This document shows, one piece after another, positions 1 to 12,689 of a DNA stretch of 64,000 nucleotides (position 1 is its first letter; each line of letters begins with the position of its first letter). The notes beneath the pieces are model-generated. The model was not told where the DNA came from, made no database searches, and worked only from the letters and a program-made list of their open reading frames with translations. Position numbers and translations under genes: made by a program. Origin of the DNA: Antedon mediterranea (taxonomy: Eukaryota > Echinodermata > Crinoidea > Comatulida > Antedonidae); assembly GCF_964355755.1 (NCBI RefSeq), contig NC_092672.1:20954501-21018500 (forward strand), in the 5' to 3' direction.

Positions 1-1515
1 CATGAAAATTGCTATGACACTACATTAACATTTTGCCATGTATTTCCATTGAACAATTAAAACAATGAAAATTATAGTGTCAATTTTACTTAACTAAACT
101 ACAGCAACATGCTATATGCACAATTGAAATATATCATCCTTATTCCAGTGTAGATATAGAGTAATTTAAACAGTATTATGAACACTACAATTTTTAAAAA
201 TTTTTATTTTTCTTTAGATCGTTATGATTTTGTATATCTTAAAAGTTCATTTTTTACCAAAATGTTTTAACAACTTTTGAAACACTATGATTCTACCTAT
301 ATATCACATAGAGGTACAAATGATCAAAGATGCTAGTTGATAGACATATAGACTGTATTCATTTACTTTATAATTATCATCATACTCATTTGCCATACTC
401 TCCTTAATTCCTTTCAACAACATCACCACCAACTCCAACCACCTCCTGGTTATAGTCACCTCCACCAATCCCAAGAATGATGATGCAGAATTTGGTTGAG
501 AGCTATAGTGATCTTTTAATACACACCACAATTATAGTTCTTTGTTATTAGGTTGTAATTATTTTTTCCATATACAATATAAGATACAGATAGTATATCT
601 GCCACATTTATTCTTTCTTTATACTCGGGATTAACAAACATAAATAAAACTGAAATAGCGGCACAAATATAATTTTGTAAGTTATTTACCGTACCTAGTT
701 TTTAACAAATCACCTTACATAATAATTACAGTATCAAACCACCATTACAATGTCATACAAAATGTAAAAATAAACAAATCATCATTAGCATGGTGATGAT
801 TGATCCATAGCAATATTTTTAGTCTATTTAAAAAAATGTTTATTTCTTAACATTTATTTAAATATACTTACACACATAGTAAATTATAGTAAACAAAAAA
901 TAAAGGGAAATTGTTAACACTAAACAACCTACATTAGAGGTGAAAAACAACTAAGAAACACAAGAAAGCTTAAATGTTCTACACAACTGTAACAAGTTCA
1001 GAGTGTATCCAACATTTAACATTATGAAATATTTTAGACCACTGACAATGGTGATCACCAGTGCTTTGCAAAGTCTGTTTTATTCATTCATATTTTATCT
1101 CCATCATCCAACTTTATCAATCAAAACTTTTTTGAGGATAAACATACAGTAGCTATATGTAATGTAAGGTTCAACTTTAATAATTTTAAAAACATTTTCT
1201 AACATTAATGTTAAAAGATTACTTTTAAAAGAACTTATATTATAATTTCAAATTTCAGTACAAGCTATTTAACAATTTAAAAAATATATATGCCAAGTTA
1301 TTGTAGCATTACTTTATATTTTAATCAATGGATGTAAATGACTTTGCATTATATAAATGTATTACAATTGTTTATAAACTCTTTATTGTTGCAGTTTCTA
1401 TTTCACTGTCAGTACAACTTTTTTTTAAACTAATATTGACCTTGGTTCATCCTTGTTTCAGTTGGATATGGTCCTATCTTTTCAATTTACATTCGTGTTT
1501 TATTACATTATGGTT
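1..1515. repeat. Segmental duplication block X, copy 1 (intron)
   Basis: It aligns by eye with about 4530-6000 and 17815-20480, from CATGAAAATTGCTATGACAC onward, including the stretches behind short frames at 304-531, 4769-4960 and 18126-18353. Those frames are shadows of the duplication. In the other copies, block X lies just downstream of an ankyrin exon, so another such exon probably sits left of position 1. At about 1508-1520 this copy jumps directly to block Y, with the middle block missing. Confidence 0.85.
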
Positions 1516-4259
1516 GTGTATTAATTATATAAACAGTTTAATTTTCTATTAATACCAAACATGTTGAATAATCATTTGACTAATATAAAAAAAATTGTTT
1601 AATAATATTATTCTTTTTGAAAATCAAATTTTCGTTCTAATATTATGCTTTTATAAATAATCATAGTTTAACTATACTAAATAAAATACCAAAAAGTAAT
1701 GAATTTATTATTTAAAGTATTTATTATTCCAATACACAACTGGAATTAGTTTTGCTTATTATTAGTGTCAGAATCTTTTTAGTTTCTTTGTAATAATAGT
1801 TATTTTATTTATTTTATTGATATTATTAAAGTATTAGTTTAATATGTAGTATTTTTAATGATTTAATTAACACAGTAGGCTGTGAATCATTTTAGTTGTA
1901 TGCCTAATTACTGTAATAATATCACAAATTTTTTAATATTATCTTATAGTTGAAAAAGTATATACTACAATTGAGTTGAGATCAGATGTCATACTTTAAT
2001 TCATCGTTCACATCAGCAGTTGATTGAATGTAATGTTTAAATATTATCTACTCAACAAAAATATGTTCCATTTGTATAGTGTACAGTAAGAATTAATAAA
2101 CTTTACATTATTTTTTCTTTGCGTATCTAAATACCTTATAAAGTATGAATACAAATGTGGTTGATAACCACAATAAAATAAAGTATAGATAAATTTGCCA
2201 GACAAATTGGTACGCATACTGGCCCACATCTTTCTGTTTCACTACATTATACTGGTACTGCTAGTAACTGCGGCTGCTAATAACTTTATCAATTCCAATA
2301 ATACAGACAACAATGAATATAAATTTAAAAAAATATAAAAAACATCAATTTTTTCCCATAAAAAAGACTTTCTGAGATAACAGTTTCAATTATTGTTCTT
2401 TCTTCATTAAATGATAATTTTTAAATTGATATTCTATTTAATAATTTAAGAAATAAAGATTTATTATCAATTATTTTTGTTTAAAAATCACTATTAAACA
2501 TTTTGTGTAACATAAATATAGTTTGAATTACTATAGACTATAGTACTACTACTATGCATATTCTGAGTGGCATTACTCCCTAAGGTTGGAGTGACCACTC
2601 ATATCCCAAGCATATTCCACTGAACAAAAAATGTATAATTTTCCATGAGCTGTCGTTGTACAGCAGCAGCCGACAAACATACACACTAATCAAACAATTG
2701 TCATCTATATACACCCCATTCGGCAAAATATTTACCATAGAGAAAGGATTGTTTTGACCATTATTCAATGATATATATGATGGTAATTATACTTGGCCTC
2801 TATGTTGACAGCCAAAACGCAGTTATTGTTTATTGAACATAGGTCTTACAAACTAATGTCTGCATACTGTACATATTTCAAAGACCCTCTGTGCACATGC
2901 CCAGTTTGAGTTTACAAATTCCCATTTAGACTTTCTTACCAGACGTGCTTTGGGGTGTGCTCATGCCCAGTTTGTGTTTCTAAATACCCATTTTTTCAGC
3001 CTCAGTAACCTATTATAAGCTTCTGCATGGCTAATGCTTCCGTTCTCTTGAATGTAACTGCCTAAAGGACTGGTGCGAAAATTATTGTTTACTTTTGAAA
3101 ATTAACTTTTTTATTTATTTTATTTACTGAAGTATAAAAAATGTTGATGGGATAAGCAATGATTATGGAACATACAGCACTTTATTTGTTTATTGGTATA
3201 CTCCTGGTGAGCATGGTCTACTATGAAAGTTTTAGCCTCAGTGAATATTATTCACATCCTATACACAATATATTGAACTTTTTGTCTTCAATGTTCATCA
3301 AAATAATATATTAATATCAGATTATTTATTTTTGTTTTAAATTAGTTATATAGGATTTATATAATTTGTTATTAGATAATTGTTATAGTTGCATTAAATT
3401 TGTTTGAAATGTCAGTATGTATACATATGAATAAATAATGTTTATTATTTCTTTTATAATTACTGTATAATGTCTTATTTCCAGTGATTGTTTTTGTTAT
3501 ATCCTTTAAATAAAAAGAATATAACATTTTTTTTGGTGTAAATTTTAATCATTTTAATAAGTCAATTCAATAAATATAAAACACAAATAATAAAGATGTT
3601 ATAAAATCTATTAAAATGTATAAATTTTAAAATTTTTTACATTGATATGATTTGTTTGGCATCAGCCAAACCTTCACCCACTTTAAAGACAGGCTTGAGC
3701 TATCCAGGGAGGTAAAAAAATGGTCATGGTATAATAATAATAATATAATAACCATGTGCAAGGCTTCCAATTGAAATGAAAGTACCAAAGCAATCGACAA
3801 AATAGGATATGCTACACTCACAATAACTTGTACTAGCTAATGCCACCATCACACCATAGAGCAATGAACTATTTCTTTGCTCTATGATCGCACAAAGGAT
3901 AATTTAAATATATTAAAGTTTTAAACATGCCCCTGAAAGTAAAATTGTGTACACCAAACCAATCCAGTAATTTAATATTTAAACAATATTAAATTAAAAA
4001 AAGTTAAATAAGTTAAATACCAGGCAACAACATTTTTATGTAAAAACTGGAATAATAATAAAAATGTATACAAAAGTAGAAATTAAATTTAAAAAAGCTA
4101 ATTTGATAGTATTTGTGTGCATTGCGTATATGATCACACAGCAAATACAAGTTACAAATTGAATTTGAAAATTGACACTTAATGGATGTATAATTATACA
4201 AAATATTAATTAACCAATAAATATGTAAAAGATGTAACTTGTGTGATTTTATATTTTAG
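1516..4259. repeat. Segmental duplication block Y, copy 1 (intron upstream of ankyrin exon A)
   Basis: It matches about 14600-17554 with small indels, from TGTGTATTAATTATATAAAC through the acceptor of the ankyrin exon. The offset near the exon is 13295 bases. No exon is seen inside. Confidence 0.85.
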
Positions 4260-4358
4260 GTTGGACACACAGCTTTGCATTTGGCAGCTATAGCAGGTCA
4301 CTCAGCCTGCTGTAACCTTCTGGTTGATGCAGGGTCAGACATCAATATCCAAGACAGA
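4260..4358 (+). CDS. Ankyrin-repeat exon (copy A)
   Basis: A 99-nt phase-0 exon encodes one 33-residue ankyrin repeat. It contains the helix-1 signature HTALHLAAIAGH and ends in DAGSDINIQDR. It is bounded by a TTTTAG acceptor and a GTAAGT donor. The ACCNLLV core (residues 17-23) recurs in the exons at 17555 and 29963, marking a one-exon-per-repeat family. It lies inside a tandem segmental duplication whose other copy carries the exon at 17555. Ankyrin repeats bind proteins, and the partner is unknown. Confidence 0.85.
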
Positions 4359-4529
4359 GTAAGTTATACATTCTTTCAAAGTCATATTTTTTTATATTTT
4401 GTATTTTAAATATAATGATCTTTTGAGTAATAATATCTGCATGTTATAATGCTATGTAATGTTTTTATTTAACTGTATTGATGCTAGAATTGGCATTAAT
4501 TGAAGTTTTTCAATATATTTTTTTCTCTG

Positions 4530-6214
4530 ATATTTAGTCATAAAAAGTGCTATGACACTATACATTTTGTCATGTTTAAACATTTCCATTGAACTCTTTA
4601 TAAAACAATGAAAACTACAGCAACATACTATTGAAATATAATACTTATTCCAAAGTGTAGATATACAGTAATTAAGTCGGAATTATGTACACTTCTATTA
4701 CACAAAATTTAAATTTTTTTTAGTTCATTTTCACAAAACTGTTTAATAACTTTTGAAACACTATGATTCTACCTATATATCACAGAGGTACAAATGATCA
4801 AAGATGCTAGTTGATAGACATATATACTGTATTCATTTATTTTATAATTATCATCATACTCATTTGCCATACTCTCCGCCATACTCTCCTTTATTCCTTT
4901 CAACAACAACACCACCAACTCCAACCACCTCCTGGTTATAGTCACCACCACCAATCCCAAGAATGATCAGGATGCAGAATTTGGTTGAGAGCTAAAGTGA
5001 TCTTTTAATACACACCACAATTATAGTTCTTTGTTATTAGGTTGTAATTATTTTTTCCATATACAATATAAGATACAGATAGTATATCTGCCACATTTAT
5101 TCTTTCTTTATACTCAGGATTAACAAACATAAATAAAACTGAAATAGCGAAACAAATATAATTTTGTAAGTTATTTACCGTAGCTAGTTTTTAACAAATC
5201 ACCTTACATAATAATTACAGTATCAAACCACCATTACAATGTCATACAAAATGTAAAAATAAACAAATCATCATTAGCATAACTAGGTGATGATTTGGAA
5301 TATTTTTAGTCTATTCAAAAAGATGTTTATTTCTTAACATTTATTTAAATATACACACACACATAGTAAATTATAGTAAATACACAATACAAATAAAGGG
5401 AAATTGTTTAACACTAAACAACCTACATTAGAGGTGAAAAACAACAAAGAAAAACAAGAAAGTTGAACTAGACTTAAATGTTATACACAACTGTAACAAT
5501 TTCAGAGTGTATCCAACATTTAACATTATGAAATATTTTAGACCACTGACAATGGTGATCACCAGTGCTTTGCAAAGTCTGCAGTTGCACTTTATCATGT
5601 TTTATTCATTCATATTAATCTCCATCATCCAACTTTATCAAACAAAACATTTTTGAGGATAAACATACAGTAGCTATATGTAAGGTTCAACTTTAATAAT
5701 TTTAAGTTTAACATTTTCTAACATTAATGGTAAAAGATTACTTTTAAAAGAACTTATATAGACAAATTTCAAATTTCAGTACAAGCTATTTAACAAAAAT
5801 ATATATGCCAAGTTATTGTAGCATAACTTTATATTTTAATCAATGGATGTAAATGACTTTGCATATATAAATGTATTACAATTGTTTATAAACTCTTCAT
5901 TGTTGTAGATTCTATTTCAGTACAACCTTTTTTTAAACTAATATTGACCTTGGTTCGTCCTTTGTTTCAGTTGGATATGGTCCTATTTTTTCAATTTACA
6001 TTATTGATTTGATTTAGACCAATTTCATACACATTTAGCAATATTTTTTTCATTTTTTAACTAATAATATGCATAGAAAATATTTATTTTACTACTACAA
6101 TACCACATTAAGTGATTCTTTTATTAACTTTTTTATGGCTTTAACAAGCTGAATTCTGTCATGAGACCAATATAATAGTCTTATAATAGACAATAAATTT
6201 CTATTGATCGTACA
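4530..6214. repeat. Segmental duplication block X, copy 2, with start of middle block
   Basis: It aligns with copy 1 (1-1515) and with 17815-20760. After about 6005 it continues into the middle block shared with 20550-20760, up to the Helitron-like insertion at 6215. No exon is seen. Confidence 0.85.
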
Positions 6215-7678
6215 TCTATATATAAATTTACGTAAGGGCAAAATTCGGTAAATCGCGCCTTACTTCTATAATTTTTACTCGATGGTATATAAAGTTGGTT
6301 TGTACTTTCGGTACTGATTTTAACCACCTGATCTAACCCTGTTTACTAATTAAATTGAGTTAGATAATTAGTTATTGACGATTAAAACGAATTTAGGTTC
6401 AACGATTTGCCCCAAATAGGGGTGTTTTCCGATCGTGGTATACACTGTCTAATGGATGTCCAACTTGAAAAATACCCGCACACAATAATACGAGGACGCT
6501 TCGCATTTTCCTATCTCCTCCTACGATAATTGTTTTTAATAGCTGAAAACCGGTTGAACTGCTCGAATACAGCATCATAATGTTGAAGACAGGCCGATTT
6601 TCTTTAAAAAATACTATTTTGATAGATTTAATTTACGTTTTTACAAATGTATTGATTTGCGATGAATGGAACATTCCAAGCTCTCAGTCTTCCAGTTTGG
6701 TTTAACACAAGTAGATAAATTTATGAGCCCTTGGAGAATAAACTTGCAATACTTTGACAATACAGTACTGCAAATACCTATTAACCATTTTTGGTCGTCA
6801 TTTGAATCGAACATTTCTTACTGTGAATAGATGTAAACAAGAAATAAATAAAAAAACGCTGCTCGCTTATTGAAAAATATTTTTTATTTCAAATGTTTTT
6901 GAATGTGTCATTTTATTGTCACATAATAGTTATTTCACCTGAAAAAATGTAATTTAAAGCAACAAATACTTAAATTGTCTGTCAGACAATGGTTTTGGGT
7001 TTCTTTTCTTTTTTTATATGTGAATAAATATTATTTTTTGTTACAGAAGTGAATACTCAATTTCTGTCACTTTAGTTAATTTTATTGCTAAGGTCAAGTC
7101 ACTTCATCACCCTAGATATTTCAATTGTGAAATATCCTATTACAAACACAAACTTTAATGGACTGTTTTGATAATAATTCAATGAATATCTGACAGTAAA
7201 TATACCAGAAATGCTTAGGGATCGACTATGACAGTGACAGTTTTAACAAAGTATTAATTCGCCAATGTTTTACTATATTTAGTCACCGTTAGTGGTATAT
7301 TATTTATAGGCCTATAAAAAATGAAAACAATATTTCGTTACTGACGTGGATAAAGAATATATTTAGAAAATGTTCCTCTTTGTACCTATCCTCTTTCCCA
7401 TCCCTCAACCCTAATTGGATTTCTTTAAATGAATAAACAATTTGGACTCATTTTGTGGTAAGTTTCTCTTTCGGAAGTAATTCCCAGGGTGCTAATTTTG
7501 GTTGACTACATAAATCATTGTGTCTACTTATTCATTTCTGTAAACGACAATGTATTATAGTCCTGCGGTACGTGCATTTGAAATCGCCAGATTTTTTACC
7601 CTGAAATTACTGTGTATTCGAGAACCATCTGTGGGCACGACCTAGATGGTACGCGAGCGAAGTGAGCGTACCATCTAG
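6215..7678 (+). mobile_element. Helitron-like non-autonomous element (1464 bp)
   Basis: It starts TCTATATATAAATTTACGTA and ends with the 13-base palindrome arms CTAGATGGTACGC / GCGTACCATCTAG, finishing in CTAG (fits CTRR). The paralogous empty site at about 20750 reads ATCATACATTCTAATAATTT; here the element sits between ACA and TTCTAATAAT with no target duplication. Starting with TC, ending CTRR after a 3' hairpin and inserting between A and T are Helitron hallmarks. No Rep/helicase frame is present. Confidence 0.85.
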
Positions 7679-8072
7679 TTCTAATAATTATTGATCCATA
7701 ATTTCCCCTATGTTTCATAATTTTTTTTATTTTATTGTGCTACAATAAAGGAAAAATAAACGGTGTGGTAAAAAATATTACCAGATGACTAAATATATGT
7801 AATATAATAACGTTTACGTTTCTGGTGTTTTTATGCAATTTCAAATTTTTATTTTTGTGCTGTAGTTTAGTAAAACTAAATTTATCTTACCGGTTCCACC
7901 CTTTAAGAGAGAAAGGTCCTACTTCCCTTCCCTTGTAGTAGAGCACCATATCAAGAATGTTAAATAACGGGCAAGAGATGTAAATACTAAAATTGCTTGT
8001 TACAAACACTTTATTCACAGTACACATATGGCTAAATGCATATACAGTATAACAATATTACTATAAGCCCAA
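7679..8072. repeat. Duplication middle block, copy 2 segment
   Basis: It matches about 20759-21124 (ACAATAAAGGAAAAATAAAC, CCATATCAAGAATGTTAAAT or near). It provides the left flank of the inverted-repeat insertion. Confidence 0.8.
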
Positions 8073-10946
8073 TAGTATACAGCCACATATGTAAGGAAAA
8101 CTAGCTCCAGCTTGATATTTGTGCCAAAATAGATTTTATTGGCTAACTTTGTTATTCTTGAGTTGCTGAATTCAAAAAAATTAGGTGCCATTTTTTTCGA
8201 CCACTTCTTCAGCCGCCATTTTGTATTTCAAAATGGCCGACATTCCACACTAAACTTTGTCATCCATGGTACCATCGGAAAGGGAATGTAATACTGATCA
8301 TTTTATCCCATTACATCTATATAAAAAAATGCATAGTTACATAGTTATTTAACAATAAAACAAGTCACGTGACCAATAAAGGTCAAAAGGTCAACATTTT
8401 AATTTTCTCAAATACTTACTGTTTGGTATCGTAAGATAGCTTTTTTTATTCTGAATACAGTTTTACTAATATCTATTCGATTTTCCTTTGTTTTTTGTCA
8501 TAATTTTCCAATTATGTAAATAAACTGTTTTTAAATGTACAATAAAAAAGGTCTCCTTCGTATTAAGATAAATACGGTTTTTCTTATTGGTTTTACAATT
8601 CATTCAAATGTTAGTAACATTTATCTGGTTATAATAACAATTTCAGTGTGTGAAAATACTTTAATATAAGTTTAGTTTAACTATCAAGGTCCTCGATATG
8701 CCCGGTTTTCGCATTGCAAGTAAAAAACAAGATCAAACAACCATTGCTTTGCAGGTAAATTAGTTGCAACGCAAACATGATCTTGGAGGTAAAGTAATTG
8801 ATTTTAGTACCTTTATTTGAGCAAGTTCATACAACTACTACGGCAGAAACGTAACTTTGGAAAGTAATTTAGATTTCTCTTAATTCTGCTAGTTAATGTA
8901 GTTTTATTTATAACTATATCCAGTGCAGTGGCATCTATGTTTTTTTTTCAAACATGGTTTTCTGCCAATAGCATGGTTGCATGTTGTAAGCATAGGCCTA
9001 TATATATAAAGTAAATCGATAAAAAACTTGTTTCTTATTTAAAATAATTTATATACATATTCTTATATTATATATATTGGATATTTGTGTGACCATAAAG
9101 GAAAGATAGAAAACAGCTCATCTATACTGTGTATAAGTAGTCGAATAATCTTCCACCGTTTCAGATGATAACATAATTATTGAATATACAATTAAATCGG
9201 TGGCATATGCTCATACTCATTAAGGATCAAATACTAACAACAAACGGATACAATGGGATCATGCCCAAGAACAATAAAATAATAATAATTCAAAACGCAT
9301 CGATGACTGAAAAGCCGATTCCATCCCCTACCGGTGTGTGGTCGCACTTCACTCTTTAAAAAAACCCCCACTGCATTTTTGATAAATATAACTGAGACAT
9401 GCAGTAAAAGTAACAAAATTAAAATACAAATTTATAAAAGGGAATTCAATAACATAAATCGTTACATACGGTACATATTTATAAAGTGTCTGTAGTTAAA
9501 AGATTTCGTTTTTCTCAAACTAATTTGAATATTATTGCTGGAAAGTAGATATTGCTTCCCTTTTTCCCGATAAATTCTTAAAGTTAAGTTACCACAAACA
9601 AGTATAGTTTGATTAATTATTCTATGTGACTTTTGATGATAACAACGTATAGTTAAGATTTATATTGCGATAATCACAAACCATACGTAAAAATCAAAGG
9701 GAATTTTTGGACGTTAAAAATACCGTAATTCGTTTCTCTACAATATCGATTGGTAGTTTGTAAAGGTAGTAAAGGCAGCAGTAGGACACTTACTTTTCTT
9801 TATTACGTGTAAACTGACGTTCAAAGAGAAAGGGAAAGACATGCCAATTAACATTTGCATTGTGCACAATGGCTTTATATTGTGTGGTACCCGCTTTGAC
9901 AAAAATGCAAATGATTTTGAACGCTACGCAAATGATACCGTGACCCGTAGCATTTTTTTTTTTTTTTACGAAAAACAGAAATGTAAACTACCTAAAAAAA
10001 AAAAATAGATTCAGAATTTAAAAAGCTATCCAACGAAACAAAGCAAAGATGTGCTTTGACAACAGTTTATTTCACCTTTGTTCACGGACAATAGTTATTT
10101 TGATTTTAAATTAAATAACTCGGAAACTTGACATTGAAGTTAAGTGTAATCCAGTACCGTACGGTACTTATTCAGTATTTGGATAATATATAATATAAAA
10201 CATATAAATGAACAATGACAAAGTCGAAAGAAAATCAAACAAACATTTGAATGAATGGTAAATCCAATAAGTAAAACCGTATTTATCTTAATAATTATGA
10301 AGGAGACTACTTTTTTCATTGTTAAAATGAGTATAGCGAGGCATTTAATGAATAGGCAAACTGCCTTAAAATGTGATATGTTTCGAGAAACTATTCTCAT
10401 CATCAGAAGAACAGAAAACAACGCCTAAAGTACTTATATACCAATAGGACAGGTATGTAAATAAGGATTAGCATGATAAAACAACAAGGAACATTTAAAA
10501 CAATTTATTTACATTTTTGGAAAATTATGACAATAAACAAAGTAAAATAGAATAGATATTAGTAAAACTGTATTCAGAATAAAAAGATCTATCCAACGAT
10601 ACCAAACAGTACAGTATTTTGGTGAAATTGCCTTTTAACCTTTTGACCTTTATTGATCACGTGATTTGTTTAATTTCGCAATTACTATGTAACTATGCAT
10701 TTATTGATATGGGTGTAATGGAATAAAATAATCAGTATTACATTCCCTTACCAATGATACCATGGATGACCAGCTTTAGTGTGGAACGTCGGCCATTTTG
10801 AAATACAAAATTGCGGCTGAAGGAGTGGTCGAAAAAAATGGCACCTAACTTTTTTGGATTCAGCATCTCAAGAATAACAAAGTTAGCTAAAAAAATCTAT
10901 TTTGGCACAAATATCGAACTGGAAGACATAATAACCCGTACTACAA
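8073..10946. mobile_element. Long inverted-repeat element, about 2.9 kb
   Basis: Left arm about 8107-8610 is the inverse of right arm about 10237-10922. For example TTTGTGCCAAAATAGATTTT faces its complement at the right end, as do the CAGTTTTACTAATATCTATT segments. The paralogous locus at about 21112-21135 (AAGCCCAACAACTGGGAAAC) lacks it. The right arm carries an extra segment of about 150 bases near 10328-10480. The interior has no long frame. It could be a foldback transposon or a rearranged Penelope-like element. Confidence 0.75.
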
Positions 10947-11600
10947 CGACTAGCAAACCTTTAACATGTGGCTTACCTTTCATTGGTCATGCTTTTTAAC
11001 AACCTACCTTCAACCCCTGCGTTAGCGGCTGCGGTAACACTAACCCAGCGAATGCTATGCAGTCCAAATATACTCATTGTACCCACAGCATAAAATATCC
11101 TTAAACAGCACGGCAGCGTGAATAGGACATCTTTCTAGCATGTGGCTACTAGTTGATTTCACTGACTAAATAGTGCTAATGTGGTTCCATGCCTTCTACT
11201 CTCTATATCAGCATGTATAAAGACCTAGACCCAGGTATCTGTGTCCAACAATAGTGTCCAACCACCAATAGTTCTTGATAGTTCAAACACTGAATTATTT
11301 AATATTTTAAATGATCTAAAATTTACACTATGTAGTATTTTTGTAAAAAATTAATAAAATATGAACTTAATGTTGATTTTCCTTTTACCTAACCTTGTAT
11401 TATTTTAGGTAAATACAGAATTTCATTTACAGTATTGTTGTACAAAACTATGGAACAATCAAGTCCTTCTGTTTCTGAATTATTTCTTGTAGATGTTAAA
11501 TCTTTGATTAGTTTTACACCTTTTCACCTTCTGTCAATTATTTAAGAATTACTGACATTCAGTGATTGAAGTTTCTCCTTCATCTAATGTTCAAGCAGTA
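10947..11600. repeat. Duplication middle block, copy 2 segment
   Basis: It matches about 21125-21775, for example AAACCTTTAACATGTGGCTT, CGTGAATAGGACATCTTTCT and AATGTTCAAGCAGTA. No exon is seen. Confidence 0.8.
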
Positions 11601-12689
11601 TCTATATATAAATTTACGTAAGGGCAAAATTCGGTAAATCGCGCGTTACTTCTAGAATGTTTACTCGATGGTATATAAAGTTGGTTCGTACTTTCGGTAC
11701 TGATTTTAACCACCTGATGTAACCCTGTTTACTAATTAAATTGAGTTAGATAATTAGTTATTGGCAATTAAAACGAATTTAGGTTCAACGATTTGCCCCA
11801 AATAGGGGTGTTTTCCGATCGTGGTATACACTGTCTAATGCATGTCCATCGTGAAAAATACCCGCATACAATAATACGAGGATGCTTCGCATTTTCCTAT
11901 CTCCTCCTACGATAACTGTTTTTAATGGCTGAAAACCGGTTGAACAGCTCGAGTACAGCATCATAATGTTGAAGACAGGCCGATTTTCTTTAAAAAAATA
12001 CTATTTTGATAGATTTAATATACGTTTATACAAATGTATTGATTTGCAATGATTGGAACATTCCAAATTATTTCGTTTAACCATACTTGCATACCTCCAT
12101 GGTTTAACACAAGTAGGTAAATTTATAGACCCTTGGAGAATAAACAGAAATAGTATTGTAATTCTATACAATACTGCAAATAGGTATTAACCACTTTTGA
12201 TCGCCATTTGAATCAAAAGTGTGTTGGTATACTGTTAGATATAATATAAACAAATATACTAATAAACGTTATCACTGTGAGTGTGTGGGTAGCCCCTACT
12301 TTTAGATTATAAACACATAATAATATAATACTTTATTACTGTCAGTTGTTTCTCAACGTTTGTTTTAATTAATAATTACAAAAATATTAACGTATTAGTG
12401 GTCTTTAAATGTACTTCACTATTTCAAACGACCATGAGACAGTGACAGTTTTAATAAAGTATTAAATCGGAAATGTTTTACTCTATTTAGTGGTATATTA
12501 TTTATAGGCCTATAAAAAAAATATTTCGTTACTGAGTGGATATAAAAGAAATATAAAGAATAATTTAATATAAAGAATATATTAAAAAATTGTTCCTCTT
12601 TGTACCTCATCCCCAACGCTCAACTCTAATGACAAGTTTCTAGGTGCTAATTTTGGTTGACTACATAAATCATTGTGTCTATCATCTAG
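11601..12689 (+). mobile_element. Helitron-like non-autonomous element (1089 bp)
   Basis: It has the same 5' end (TCTATATATAAATTTACGTA) as the element at 6215 and ends ATCATCTAG before TTGTTATAAT. The empty paralogous site at about 21766-21780 reads AAGCAGTATTGTTATAAT, placing the insertion between A and T without duplication. The 3' palindrome arm is reduced here, so this copy is a deletion derivative. Confidence 0.85.

Noticed and set aside
304-531. Minus-strand 75-codon frame repeated at 4769 and 18126
   Set aside because: It recurs only because the intron block is duplicated. It has no domain and differs by indels between copies.
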